A stretch of DNA of 40,060 bases from Acidobacteriaceae bacterium (GTDB taxonomy: Bacteria; Acidobacteriota; Terriglobia; Terriglobales; Acidobacteriaceae): assembly GCA_003164635.1 (NCBI GenBank), contig PLTV01000376.1, forward strand, positions 1-40,060, written 5' to 3'. The notes under the pieces are model-generated. The model did no database searches, had not been told where the DNA came from, and saw nothing but the letters and a program-made list of their open reading frames with translations. Both the position numbers and the translations under genes were made by a program. Positions 16,603 through 25,557 of the stretch are shown piece after piece. The first letter of the stretch is position 1; each line of letters opens with the position of its first letter.

Positions 16603-18567
16603 ATGAATTTCCGAATTTCTGCGATGAGCGTGGTGCTTTGCGCACTTGCGGCTCTGACCATTTCGCCCTCCAGTGATGCCCTGGTTCCTTCGAGCGCCAA
16701 AGACCTTGGGTTGGCCGATCAGGATTCGATCGCGCACTTCAATGTGTATCTGCCGCTCACGCACACCGACGTGCTCGCCACGAGGCTCGCAGAGCAGACC
16801 GATCCTGGCTCTCCCAACTATCACCGTTGGTTGACCCCGCAACAGTTCAAAGAGCAATTCGGACCGAAGGCGTCCGATGTGGCCAAGATGGTATCTGCGA
16901 TGGAGTTTGCCGGCTTCACCGTCGTCGCAGAAAAGACGCAAAGCATTGAGTTCGAGGGGCCGGTTTCGGCAGTCGAGAGAACATTCGGGACAGCGATTCA
17001 CCAAATTCAGACAGAGAAGGGCGTCATCAAACTCGCTGCGACTGAAGGCTCGCTCAAAATGCCCGGTGACCTGGCTTCCATCGGCGCCACAGTGCCCGAG
17101 TTCACGGGACGCTTTGTGGCGCATGTGCACTCGCGGCGCGTTGGCCGTAGCCTTCTCGACGCGCAGCCCGGTTTCCGTCTGAGCAGTACTTCGAGCTTTT
17201 ATTACCCCAACGATCTGAACGAGGCTTATCAGTTGCCATCGTTCCGCACGAAGGCAGAGACGTTGGAGACGCAAAAGACGGCGCAGATCGCCGGCGTTGG
17301 AGCGCACATCGGCATCGTCATCTCGTCCAAAGTCTCACAGGACGACGTGGACAGCACATTCAATTCGTCGATTCCTTTGAGCAATGGCGCGAATGAGGTC
17401 CAGGCTTATTCAAAATATTCGAATCTTCCCGTGCCGAAAGTGAAGTTCCGGCTTGTGAACGGTGGCAGCGGTACGTTCGATCCCGCATCGGAAGATGCGG
17501 CCGAGGCGTCGCTCGATACGCAGATGTCTCTGGGTACCGCGCCGGGCGCAAAAGAAACTGTGTACGACATTCCTGACCTCAGCGACGAAAACATCGCCGA
17601 TGCCTATTCGGCAATCAACGAAGACAACGCTGTGGATGTTGTAAGTTCATCCTTCGGCGAATGTGAATTGGACTTCACGCCAGCCTACAACGGAGGAACG
17701 GATTACACCTACATCCTGAATATCTTTCACCAGCTCTTCGAGCAGGGCAATGCGCAGGGCATCACGTTTGTGGCCAGCTCTGGCGATAACGGCGGTGTGC
17801 CGTGCGTATCGGCATCCTTCGCTGAGAAACCCAGAAATGGGACGTCGTTCGTCAAAGGCGTGGAAAACCCCGCCGATGACCCAGACGTAACCGCCGTGGG
17901 TGGCACAAACCTTGAGACAATTGCTGCGCCCACAGTGAATGACGCTCAATACGAGAAGGAGAATGCTAGTTTCGATCCCCGCTATCCGGCGTCCTACCAG
18001 ATCAGTGCCAGCGAGATTGTCACTGTGAAAAACAACACGTGGGGATCCGGTGGAGGCTACAGCGCATATTTCGCCAGACCGGATTACCAGAAGCCGGTGA
18101 AGACGGGAAGCTCTACCCATCGGGCCGTGCCCGACGTCGCAATGATGATGGGCGGCTGCCCGGCAGATGCTAACCTCTCGGCGCAGAACTGTACAGTGCT
18201 GCCACGCAGCTCAGCCATTATCTGGATCGGCGGAAATGCCGACCTGCTGATAGGCACAAGCTCTGCCGCACCCGAGATTGCGGGCGTGCTGGCCCTGGCC
18301 GTGGGAGAAGCGGGTGGCCGGCTCGGGAATGTCAACCCGGTTTTCTACGTTCTTTCTGCAATGCAAACGCTCGATGGCGGCGCCAAGGCTCCGCCCGAAT
18401 TCCAGTTCTTCCATCGCGACGTTACGGGCGATAACAACCCCTACAAAGTGAAACCCGGCGACGCCTACACCCCGGTGCTTGGCAACGGCACGCTCGACGT
18501 CAAGAACTTTCTGGGTCTTTCATTGGCCGCGCCTTCCGGAACGCCGAATAGCAAGAGCAATCCGTAA
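16603..18567 (+). CDS. Secreted S53 family peptidase (sedolisin/kumamolisin type)
   Basis: A 654-residue exported proprotease. A signal peptide (about 1-26) is followed by the pro-kumamolisin activation domain (about 40-170), with HFNVYLPL and the PGSPNYHRWLTPQQF block. The catalytic domain then carries the sedolisin triad: Glu301 and Asp305 in EASLDTQM, and the nucleophile Ser553 in GTSSAAP; Asp395 in SSGDNGG is the oxyanion aspartate. Near 635-645 the VLGNGTLDVKNF stretch resembles the family's C-terminal calcium site region. S53 enzymes are acid-active endopeptidases, which fits a bacterium of acid soil. The gene stands alone, divergent from mtnP, and ends at a strong terminator. Catalytic residues look complete. 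Confidence 0.93.
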   Translation: MNFRISAMSVVLCALAALTISPSSDALVPSSAKDLGLADQDSIAHFNVYLPLTHTDVLATRLAEQTDPGSPNYHRWLTPQQFKEQFGPKASDVAKMVSAMEFAGFTVVAEKTQSIEFEGPVSAVERTFGTAIHQIQTEKGVIKLAATEGSLKMPGDLASIGATVPEFTGRFVAHVHSRRVGRSLLDAQPGFRLSSTSSFYYPNDLNEAYQLPSFRTKAETLETQKTAQIAGVGAHIGIVISSKVSQDDVDSTFNSSIPLSNGANEVQAYSKYSNLPVPKVKFRLVNGGSGTFDPASEDAAEASLDTQMSLGTAPGAKETVYDIPDLSDENIADAYSAINEDNAVDVVSSSFGECELDFTPAYNGGTDYTYILNIFHQLFEQGNAQGITFVASSGDNGGVPCVSASFAEKPRNGTSFVKGVENPADDPDVTAVGGTNLETIAAPTVNDAQYEKENASFDPRYPASYQISASEIVTVKNNTWGSGGGYSAYFARPDYQKPVKTGSSTHRAVPDVAMMMGGCPADANLSAQNCTVLPRSSAIIWIGGNADLLIGTSSAAPEIAGVLALAVGEAGGRLGNVNPVFYVLSAMQTLDGGAKAPPEFQFFHRDVTGDNNPYKVKPGDAYTPVLGNGTLDVKNFLGLSLAAPSGTPNSKSNP

Positions 18568-18582
18568 AAACGATACGAATAG

Positions 18583-18619
18583 AAATTGCGCGGGGACCCG
18601 GTCCTCGCGCAATTTTTTT
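18583..18619 (+). terminator. Strong intrinsic terminator after the S53 peptidase gene
   Basis: A 15-bp stem (18583-18597 with 18601-18615, one G-U pair, loop CCG) is followed by a run of seven T (18613-18619). It lies 15 nt after the peptidase stop codon. On the - strand only three T follow the stem, so it may act weakly for the convergent GH44 gene ending at 18641. Confidence 0.92.
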
Positions 18620-18640
18620 GGGGTTCGAACCTTCGCATCT

Positions 18641-20752
18641 TCAGCTCTGTGGAATCACCAGTAAAGTAATCGACTGCGCGGGAAATGTTGTTGCAAGCGT
18701 GCTTGTCGTGCCCCCGGTTGCGGGTGGTGTGACGGTCACGGCCGGCCCGGCAACAATCGACTCTGGATTCGCGTTGCTATACACAAACGACTGTGCCGCG
18801 CCATTGGGCCGAAGATTGCCGACAGACAGCGTATCTGTAAAGTCGCCGTAGGTCTTGTTGATCACGACAACGGTCAGGGCATTGTCCTTGGTGCGAAGAG
18901 CTCCGTACACTGCCAGCGCTCCCTGATTGGTGCTGGTCGAGGCCAGAGATTCGTCGCCAAACATCGAACCCGCGTCGTCATAGTTTCGATAGATCGCGAA
19001 GGCCATCGTCCCTGGATGTTGCGCCGAAGGATTGGTCGTCGGCCATAACGTGGCGAGATCGAGTCCGTAGCTCCCAAAAATCCCAAGAATATCGGCCTGG
19101 GTGACGGCGCCGTTGATCGATTCAAGCCCGCCCCAGTTGTACTCGTCGATCGCAAGTTTTGTGCCGGGATAGTCTGCGGCAACCCACTTTTGCATCATTG
19201 GAATCAATTGCGGCGCCTGCGCGGGTGGCGCGCAACCGGCTGTGTAATTCGCGTCGGTGGTGAAGTTAGGCTGCGGATAATTGGGGTCCGTGTAAGTGGG
19301 GTCCCAGAACACGCGAGTCGAATTCAGCCGGGCCGTTTGCACTGCCGTATCGCCCGCGGCGGTGAAGGCAACAGAGTTACCGCTCCCAGCCGGATAGTCC
19401 GCCGCGAAGTAGGTGTGCAGATCGAGATAGTCCAGTAGGCGTACGCCGTTTTTCGCCTGATTGGCTGCGAATTGCTGAAGATAATACTCGATGAGCGGTG
19501 TGCCGCCGTGGGACTCCCGATCGACAGGATCGCTCCATGGCTGATAGCACGGGCCGCCGGAACTCCAGCCTGACTCGACATCTTTTTTGGAATAGAAGTA
19601 ATCCCACCAATAATCCATTACCGGCCCGCTGACTTCAGCGGTCGGATCGGCAGCCTTGATGGCCTGCGCGGTGGCCATGCCGTTGGTCGTGACCTCATCG
19701 TAGGTGAATGGGCTCGGATGAACATCGCGATGGACGGCGTCCCACCAGCTTGGCTCGTTATCAAGATCGTAGATGGCCACGCCGCCCTTGGCAGCCGTGC
19801 CAAATTTTGAAACCAGGTAAGTTACCCAGTTACCGGCCCACGACGGACCAACTGCGGTGCTGGTAACAGAAGGGCTGTTGCCGGTGATGTCCGATTGGCC
19901 GGCCGTTTCCCCATCGCCGCAACCGGAGTTATCTGGCGCAAATGCGTATTGGCTGGGGTAACTCGACGCAGGAAAACTGCACGACGTCGAATCTTTCGCC
20001 ACCCATCCCTGCACGGGGACCGTGCCCAGTGTTTTGACGCCGACGGTGTTGTTACTCGTGACGAGCGCATCGAATGCCGAAAGTCCTGGGGCTGCCTCGC
20101 CTCCGTCGCCGCTGGTCCCTGCGGCATTTTCAAAATACCAGTCCCCCGCATCGCTCGTGACATCGAGCAGGTAGTTATAGCGCGAAGTTGAGTCCCCGCC
20201 CCAGCGATCGATGGAAATGCCGCTTGCCTTGGTGGTAGCGCTATCCAGCAGGTAAGCGTTCATGCCGTAAATATAGGGGCTGATGGCGTGAGTTGGATTG
20301 CCGGCGTCAACAGTGAGAGAAGGACCTGCTGTCGTTGCCGGTGGCGAGAGCGTCACCGTGACGCTGCCGCTCTTCGTCTTGTCTTCCGTGCTGGTTGCCA
20401 CCACTGTCAGGGTGTCGGGCGCGGGGTAGGGTGTCGTGTAAAAACCGCTTGAAGTCATTGTGCCCGGACTCAGCGTGCTGGTCGACGGCGCAAAGACTGC
20501 CCACGTAACCCCCTGGCTGATACTGCCGGACCCAGAAACGGTCGCAGTGAATTGCTGCGTGCCCCCGATTGTGATTGTTGCAGGGTTCGGCGAAACGGCC
20601 ACGGAAGTAATGGAGGGCGATGTAGGCGGGGTCGGTGGCGTGGTCGAGGTGCCACCGCCGCCACAGGCTGCCAGCAGCAGCAAAAGACTGCTTCCCGTCG
20701 GGACCGCTGTCTTCAAAACGCACCTTGTCATCGTGCAAAGTCCGATCCGCAT
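18641..20752 (-). CDS. GH44 endoglucanase lipoprotein with an N-terminal Ig-like domain
   Basis: A 703-residue protein. The N-terminus has a lipoprotein signal ending in LLLLLAAC (lipid-bearing Cys30), a Gly/Thr/Pro linker, then a bacterial Ig-like domain (about 45-138, with AVSPNPATITIGGTQQFTA). The GH44 catalytic part begins near residue 145 (ISPYIYGMN) and has the family blocks SIDRWGGDSTSRYNY and YDLDNEPSWWDAVHRDVHP; Glu333 in the latter is the likely acid/base. Glu537 in AIDEYNWGG is the likely nucleophile. GH44 enzymes are retaining endo-beta-1,4-glucanases, some acting on xyloglucan. The lipid anchor suggests it works at the outer surface. A TTG at 20800 extends the frame by 16 basic residues; the ATG gives a more normal signal. 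Convergent with the peptidase gene. Confidence 0.92.
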   Translation of the reverse strand: MRIGLCTMTRCVLKTAVPTGSSLLLLLAACGGGGTSTTPPTPPTSPSITSVAVSPNPATITIGGTQQFTATVSGSGSISQGVTWAVFAPSTSTLSPGTMTSSGFYTTPYPAPDTLTVVATSTEDKTKSGSVTVTLSPPATTAGPSLTVDAGNPTHAISPYIYGMNAYLLDSATTKASGISIDRWGGDSTSRYNYLLDVTSDAGDWYFENAAGTSGDGGEAAPGLSAFDALVTSNNTVGVKTLGTVPVQGWVAKDSTSCSFPASSYPSQYAFAPDNSGCGDGETAGQSDITGNSPSVTSTAVGPSWAGNWVTYLVSKFGTAAKGGVAIYDLDNEPSWWDAVHRDVHPSPFTYDEVTTNGMATAQAIKAADPTAEVSGPVMDYWWDYFYSKKDVESGWSSGGPCYQPWSDPVDRESHGGTPLIEYYLQQFAANQAKNGVRLLDYLDLHTYFAADYPAGSGNSVAFTAAGDTAVQTARLNSTRVFWDPTYTDPNYPQPNFTTDANYTAGCAPPAQAPQLIPMMQKWVAADYPGTKLAIDEYNWGGLESINGAVTQADILGIFGSYGLDLATLWPTTNPSAQHPGTMAFAIYRNYDDAGSMFGDESLASTSTNQGALAVYGALRTKDNALTVVVINKTYGDFTDTLSVGNLRPNGAAQSFVYSNANPESIVAGPAVTVTPPATGGTTSTLATTFPAQSITLLVIPQS

Positions 20753-20957
20753 TTTCAATTTCCGGCGGGGCGTTTCTCGGCGCCCTCTTTTCAGTTTCAA
20801 CTCATCTTATCGGACGGGGCAATGGCGAGAATGAGGCATGCGGGCCACCGCTTCCCACCAATCCGAATGAGTTCCGGAAACCGTCCCGCAGGCGGCCGCA
20901 CAGCCCGATGACTTGTAAGCCCGTTTCCCTGCAAACCGGGTTTCTGTCGAATGACCC

Positions 20958-20971
20958 CTATACTGTTGGGA
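20958..20971 (+). promoter_or_regulatory. -10 element that would make the DUF4126 mRNA leaderless
   Basis: TATACT (20959-20964, 5 of 6 consensus) is placed so that +1 falls on the A of the ATG at 20971. There is no ribosome-binding sequence upstream of that ATG. No good -35 box is seen at 16-18 nt, so the call is tentative. Confidence 0.35.
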
Positions 20972-21570
20972 TGAAGATTCCCGGCGAACAGCTTGTTGCG
21001 CTGCTTGTTGCCGTCAGCTTTGCGGCGGGGCTGAACGTGTATGCCACTGTGGCCACGCTTGGACTGCTGGCGCATGCAAACCTCTTGATGCTGCCTTCGC
21101 CCTTGCATCTGCTCGCCAACTGGTGGGTCATCGGAGCCAGCCTTGCGCTTTTCACGGTGGAATTCTTTGCCGATAAAGTCCCAGCCTTCGACCTCGTCTG
21201 GAACGCATTGCATACCTTCATTCGCGTGCCGGTCGCAGCTTTGCTCGCGTACCAGGCCACCGCTTCGTTGTCGCCGTTGCAGCAGGCGGCCGCGGCTGCC
21301 GTGGGAGGAACCATTGCTCTGGCGGCCCACGGTGGCAAGACGGCGGTGCGCGCAGCAGTCACGCCTTCGCCCGAGCCCTTCTCGAACATCACCCTCAGCC
21401 TCGGAGAAGACCTGCTGGCAGTTTCCCTGACCTGGCTCGCGACGTGGAAGCCCTATTGGGCGGCAGGCATCGTGATTGTGCTCCTTGTCATCACGATCTT
21501 TGTCGTGCGCTTGGTCGTGCGCGCTCTACGATCGCTGTTTCGCGGAGCAGAGCGCGTGGTCGAAGCCTGA
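20971..21570 (+). CDS. DUF4126 family membrane protein
   Basis: A 199-residue integral membrane protein with about four to five hydrophobic segments. The glycine/alanine-rich start LVAVSFAAGLNVYATVATLGLL, the VEFFADKVPAFDLVWNALHTFIR block and the AHGGKTAVRAAVTPSPEPFSN segment match the DUF4126 family as I remember it. The function of this family is unknown. A long open frame extends upstream to 20635, but it runs through the divergent promoter region of the GH44 gene. The ATG at 20971 starts the first membrane helix and lies exactly at the predicted +1. The gene is convergent with the ADOP gene, with 8 nt between stops. Confidence 0.8.
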   Translation: MKIPGEQLVALLVAVSFAAGLNVYATVATLGLLAHANLLMLPSPLHLLANWWVIGASLALFTVEFFADKVPAFDLVWNALHTFIRVPVAALLAYQATASLSPLQQAAAAAVGGTIALAAHGGKTAVRAAVTPSPEPFSNITLSLGEDLLAVSLTWLATWKPYWAAGIVIVLLVITIFVVRLVVRALRSLFRGAERVVEA

Positions 21571-21578
21571 TCGCCGTC

Positions 21579-24230
21579 TTATTCTTCGCGAAGAAGCATC
21601 AGTGGATTAACCGAGAGCGCACGCTGCGCCGGAATCCACGTTGCCAGCAGCCCCAGTAACGCCATGGCGATCACTGCTCCGGCTAAAACAAGCGGATCCC
21701 GCGGAGTGGCCTGGTACACGATAGAGGCCAGGATCCGCGTGCCCAGAAGCCCTGCTATCAGTCCCGCAACGGAGCCAAACGCAAGCAGCTTTAACGAGCG
21801 ACCCAGCGCTGCGCTCAGCACCTCGGTACGCGTTGCGCCCAGAGCCATGCGGATTCCCAGTTCGCGCAGGCGTTTGCTTACGGAGTAAGCGGCCATCCCG
21901 AAAATGCCGGTGATCGAGAGCATCGCGCCCAGGAAGCCCATCACGCCGAGGGCCATGGTTGCGATCCAGGACGGGAGCAGAACCGTGCCCAGCAGAGTGT
22001 TCCACGTCTGAAGATCGATGGGCAGGCCGGCATCCAGTTCGCGAAGTTTGAGCCGCATCGTAGCGGCGAGCTGTTGCGGATCACGGTGCGAGCGCACGAT
22101 CAGGTAGGCAGAGGCGGTTGGTGTACGCAGGGATGGAAGGAACAACGCCGGTTCCTGAGTTTCCGTCAGGCTCAAGTATTTTCCGTCCTCGACCACTCCG
22201 GCGATTTGAACGCGCGTGCCGTCCTGCAAAGTCATATTCCTGTCCAGCGCAGCCATTACCGATCCAAAAACCCTAATAGCGAAATCGCGATTGACGATAG
22301 CAACGGCCGGCGCGTTCCGGTCGTCATGCCACGAGAAACCTCTTCCGGCAAGCAAGCTCGTGCCAGCCGCGGCAAAGTAGTCCGGTGAAACGCTGTACGT
22401 GTAAGGCATGATCGTGGCATTCGCCGGTTTGCGGTCGCTCACGTCCTCTTTGAAGACATTCGCCCTGGTTGCGGAGGCATACACCAGCGGAGGGTAATCG
22501 TTGACCATGCCCACGTGTTCAACGCCAGGGATGTTAGCAATGGTATCGATCATGCGCCTTTGCATAGCGGGTACCTTGTCGGTCGGGTAACCCGCCATGG
22601 CCAGGTTTACCCCGGCCGTCATGGTGTTCCGCGGCTCAAATCCAAAGTTGCTGTGAAGCGAGAGAATGAGACCGCGCACGGCCACCATAGAGGATGTGAC
22701 CAGGACGGCGCAGATGGCGATTTGAATGACGACGAGGACATCGCGAGTCGTAAGCCGTTTGCTGAACCGGGCGCCCGATCCGGCTTTGACAATCTCATAC
22801 GGGTTGGCGCGAAGCACCTGGCGTACGGGAACAAGAGCAAACAGGAAGCCGCTCGCGAGCGCCAGGACCAGGGCGAATACAAAGAGCTTCGCATCCGGAT
22901 TTACTGGCATGTGAATGGGAACAGCAGGCAGAGGCTGCCAGGTGCTGAGCCGCCGAAGTAACACAAAGCTTCCCGATACGCCCAGGGCGCCTCCAGCGGT
23001 AGATACGAGTATCGCCTCGGTGAATAATTGACGCAGGATGCGCTTGCGACTGGAACCAAGCGCGAGCCGTAAAGCGACCTCTCGAGAGCGGTCGGCGGCG
23101 CGAGCGGCGAACAGACTGCCCAGGTTGGCGCAAGCAGCAAGCAGGATCAAGCAGGCCAGGGCCATCAATCCCGTAACGAAGGCACGAACTGGAGGACCGA
23201 AGGATGTGAGGCCCTCGGTTGCCAGGACCGTGTGTTTGGCAACAACTTCCCTCGGATAGGTTTTCGCAAGGTAGGCATCCACGGCGTCCACATCGTCCAT
23301 AGCCTGAGCGAACGTCACTCCCGGCTTCAGGTGTCCGAATTCCTCAAAGACTCCGCCCGTATCCCCGCGCGCGTTCGGATCCCAGCCGCTGAGTTGCGTC
23401 TGGTTGACCATCGGCATGAAGAAATCAGGGGAAACGAACATCAGCGTGCCCTGAAACCCTGGCGGCGCAACGCCAATAATGGTGAAGGGGTGCTTGTTGA
23501 CCTCAATGATGCGTCCTACGGCGCCTTGATCGTCGTGGAAGCGGCTATGCCAATAAGCGTAGGTCAGCACTACATAGGGAGCGCTATTGATACCGTGCTC
23601 ATCGGATGCATGGAAGAAACGCCCCAGGTAGGGCTGAACTCGGAGCACGTCAAAGTAGTTTCCGCTGGCTGCAAAGCCTGTTGCAGCCGCGGGGTCTTTG
23701 CCGGTGTCGAATCCGACAAAAGCGAAATTGAAGGCTGCGAGCTCTTCGAAGCTATGGCTGCGCTCGCGCAAATCGAGAAAGTTTGGATACGATTGCCACG
23801 CGGAATTGTTGCCATACAGAGTCCCATAGAGATTCTCGGACTTCGGCACATTGAGCGGACGCAGGACCAGGCCATCCATCACCCCGAAGACCACCGCGTT
23901 GGCGCAGATGGCCAGGGCCAGCGTAACGATGGCGGCGGTGGTGAAACCCGGCGACTTGCGCAACTGGCGCAGGCTGAAGCGTGCATCCTGCAGCCAGGTG
24001 GTAACAAAACTCGCTCCGATTGCACTTTGAATTGCTTCGTGATACTTTTCGCTCGCTCCAAATTCGATTCGGGCGCGGCGCTCGGCTTCAGCGCGCGTGA
24101 GGCCTGAACGTTCAAGATCGTCGGCGCGATGCTGGATATGGCTGCGCAGTTCTTCTTCCATCTCGGCGCGAACCTGCGAACGCTGGAAGAGCGCGGCAAT
24201 GCGAAAGCGGAGAGAATCAACAATCCTCAT
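21579..24230 (-). CDS. ADOP-type ABC permease (FtsX/MacB-like, acidobacterial duplicated orphan permease)
   Basis: An 883-residue permease of the family known as acidobacterial duplicated orphan permease. Residues 1-75 form the permease prefix domain (charged, with EMEEELRSHIQHRADDLERSG). Helix 1 (about 95-120) starts at SPGFTTAAIVTLALAICANA, followed by a MacB-like periplasmic domain, three helices around 330-470 carrying the first FtsX domain, a second periplasmic domain, and a final FtsX domain (about 760-880) ending in PAQRALSVNPLMLLREE. The two FtsX halves lie in one chain and there is no ATPase gene next to it, as usual for this family. Substrate is unknown; MacB relatives work mechanically on periplasmic substrates. 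The start overlaps the PadR stop (ATGA), so the two are coupled. Confidence 0.93.
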   Translation of the reverse strand: MRIVDSLRFRIAALFQRSQVRAEMEEELRSHIQHRADDLERSGLTRAEAERRARIEFGASEKYHEAIQSAIGASFVTTWLQDARFSLRQLRKSPGFTTAAIVTLALAICANAVVFGVMDGLVLRPLNVPKSENLYGTLYGNNSAWQSYPNFLDLRERSHSFEELAAFNFAFVGFDTGKDPAAATGFAASGNYFDVLRVQPYLGRFFHASDEHGINSAPYVVLTYAYWHSRFHDDQGAVGRIIEVNKHPFTIIGVAPPGFQGTLMFVSPDFFMPMVNQTQLSGWDPNARGDTGGVFEEFGHLKPGVTFAQAMDDVDAVDAYLAKTYPREVVAKHTVLATEGLTSFGPPVRAFVTGLMALACLILLAACANLGSLFAARAADRSREVALRLALGSSRKRILRQLFTEAILVSTAGGALGVSGSFVLLRRLSTWQPLPAVPIHMPVNPDAKLFVFALVLALASGFLFALVPVRQVLRANPYEIVKAGSGARFSKRLTTRDVLVVIQIAICAVLVTSSMVAVRGLILSLHSNFGFEPRNTMTAGVNLAMAGYPTDKVPAMQRRMIDTIANIPGVEHVGMVNDYPPLVYASATRANVFKEDVSDRKPANATIMPYTYSVSPDYFAAAGTSLLAGRGFSWHDDRNAPAVAIVNRDFAIRVFGSVMAALDRNMTLQDGTRVQIAGVVEDGKYLSLTETQEPALFLPSLRTPTASAYLIVRSHRDPQQLAATMRLKLRELDAGLPIDLQTWNTLLGTVLLPSWIATMALGVMGFLGAMLSITGIFGMAAYSVSKRLRELGIRMALGATRTEVLSAALGRSLKLLAFGSVAGLIAGLLGTRILASIVYQATPRDPLVLAGAVIAMALLGLLATWIPAQRALSVNPLMLLREE

Positions 24231-24568
24231 ACTTCCTCCGGTTGAGGTGCTAGAGCAGTGGCAATGGCGCCGGCGAGGCGATTCCAGCTTTCGGTCTCCT
24301 GCAAGAGGCGCTTACGGCCCGCAGTGGTCAGTTCGTAGAACTTCGCTCGGCGGTTATTCTCTGATGTGCCCCAGCTTGCCTTCAGAAGGCCCTGGCGCAC
24401 CAGGCGAAACAGCCCCGGATACAGCGCGCCCTGCTCAATCAGAAGAGCATTGCCGGAGATTTGCCCGATGCGCAGCAGGATTCCATATCCATGCAGTGGA
24501 CCAAGGGAGACGGCCCGCAGGATGAGCAGGTCAAGGGTTCCGGGAAGAAGTTGTGCCTGATCGGTCAA
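24227..24568 (-). CDS. PadR-family transcriptional regulator
   Basis: A 113-residue winged-helix repressor of the short PadR class. Signature stretches are LLPGTLDLLILRAV, LHGYGI (25-30), QGALYPGLFRLVRQGLL (46-62) and RRAKFYELTTAGRKRL (73-88), followed by the dimerising C-terminal helix. It starts with TTG at 24568, supported by CAGGAG with 6 nt spacing. It directly precedes the ADOP permease and overlaps it by 4 nt, the usual acidobacterial pairing. PadR proteins normally repress their own operon and release on binding a small ligand, so it probably controls the permease; the ligand is not known. Confidence 0.93.
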   Translation of the reverse strand: MTDQAQLLPGTLDLLILRAVSLGPLHGYGILLRIGQISGNALLIEQGALYPGLFRLVRQGLLKASWGTSENNRRAKFYELTTAGRKRLLQETESWNRLAGAIATALAPQPEEV

Positions 24569-24591
24569 CGCTCACTCCTGAGTTGCTTAGG

Positions 24592-24620
24592 AGAGTATCT
24601 CCGTTCCCCTAAACTGTCAA
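24592..24620 (-). promoter_or_regulatory. Promoter of the padR-ADOP operon
   Basis: On the - strand, a perfect -35 box TTGACA (24615-24620), a 17-nt spacer and a -10 box TACTCT (24592-24597) precede the PadR start. Downstream of the -10, an imperfect inverted repeat with CTCCT / AGGAG arms (24575-24579 and 24589-24593) overlaps the start site and the ribosome site. This is where PadR could bind to repress its own operon. The operator is an inference. Confidence 0.65.
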
Positions 24621-24720
24621 GGAGAAAGTTTTCGCCTGCCGCCGCCCCCAAGGAAACGCCTGCGGAACGGTATCCTTGGGTGGACGTCGGTGATTGCCAA
24701 ACGGCCAGGGGAACTTCTCC

Positions 24721-25557
24721 ATGAATGCGCTCGGATTCAGCATTGAGATTGCGGCCATATCGGTCTTAGCCGGCTTTCTGGGAGCGCTGACGGGCCTTGG
24801 CGGCGGGGTGGTCGTTGTCCCGGTGCTCTGTCTTCTTTTCAAGATCGATCTTCACTATGCGATCGGCGCTTCGCTGGTTTCCGTGATCGCCACCTCATCG
24901 GGAGCAGCGGCGATGTATGTGCGCGACGGTCTCTCGAACATTCGCATTGGCATGTTTCTTGAGATAGCAACAACACTCGGCGCGCTCCTTGGTGCCTATC
25001 TGGTGGCCAGGGTTTCCACGGGCGCGATTGGTATCGTCTTTGGCATCGTCCTTCTTTATTCCGCATTGGCTTCGTTGCACGGATCCCCGGCCGCGCCTGA
25101 AACACCGCATCCGGACTCGCTTGCGGAGCGGCTGCAATTCAAGGGCTCGTATCCAGTAAATGGCCGGCAGGTGGACTATGCCGCGGAGCGTATTCCGCTG
25201 GGCTTCGGAATTATGTTTCTCGCCGGAACGCTGTCCGGTTTGCTCGGCATCGGTTCCGGCGCGGTGAAAGTTCTGGCCATGGATCAGGCGATGAAGCTGC
25301 CGTTCAAGGTATCCACCACGACAAGCAATTTCATGATTGGCGTCACAGCAGCGGCAAGCGCCGGCGTTTACCTGAGTCGCGGCTATGTGTTGCCTGGCCT
25401 GGCCATGCCAGTGATGCTCGGCGTGCTGGCCGGATCGCTTGCCGGGTCGCGGGTCCTGGTGCATGCGCAGGTGCGTACCCTGCGTTGGGTGTTTGCCGTG
25501 GTGATTCTGGCTTTGGGGGCAGAGATGATTTTCAGCGGCGTTACGGGGAGGCTCTGA
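24721..25557 (+). CDS. TauE/SafE family sulfite/anion exporter
   Basis: A 278-residue inner membrane protein with about eight helices in two pseudo-repeats. The first half has ALTGLGGGVVVVPVL (GLGGG at 25-29) and the second has LSGLLGIGSGAVKVLAMD, the twin glycine-rich signatures of TauE/SafE. A polar loop of about 50 residues lies between the halves. Members export sulfite, sulfoacetate or related organic anions. AGGGGA at 24707-24712, 8 nt upstream, supports the ATG. Its stop abuts the next gene, DUF1634, a common partner. Divergent from padR. Substrate is inferred only from the family. Confidence 0.9.
   Translation: MNALGFSIEIAAISVLAGFLGALTGLGGGVVVVPVLCLLFKIDLHYAIGASLVSVIATSSGAAAMYVRDGLSNIRIGMFLEIATTLGALLGAYLVARVSTGAIGIVFGIVLLYSALASLHGSPAAPETPHPDSLAERLQFKGSYPVNGRQVDYAAERIPLGFGIMFLAGTLSGLLGIGSGAVKVLAMDQAMKLPFKVSTTTSNFMIGVTAAASAGVYLSRGYVLPGLAMPVMLGVLAGSLAGSRVLVHAQVRTLRWVFAVVILALGAEMIFSGVTGRL

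Noticed and set aside
20635-20970. N-terminal extension of the DUF4126 frame
   Set aside because: The extension crosses the start region of the divergent GH44 gene, is low-complexity and basic, and would precede the first membrane helix by 112 residues.
23232-24107. A 291-codon + strand frame opposite the ADOP gene
   Set aside because: No domain or ribosome site fits, while the - strand permease motifs continue without a break.
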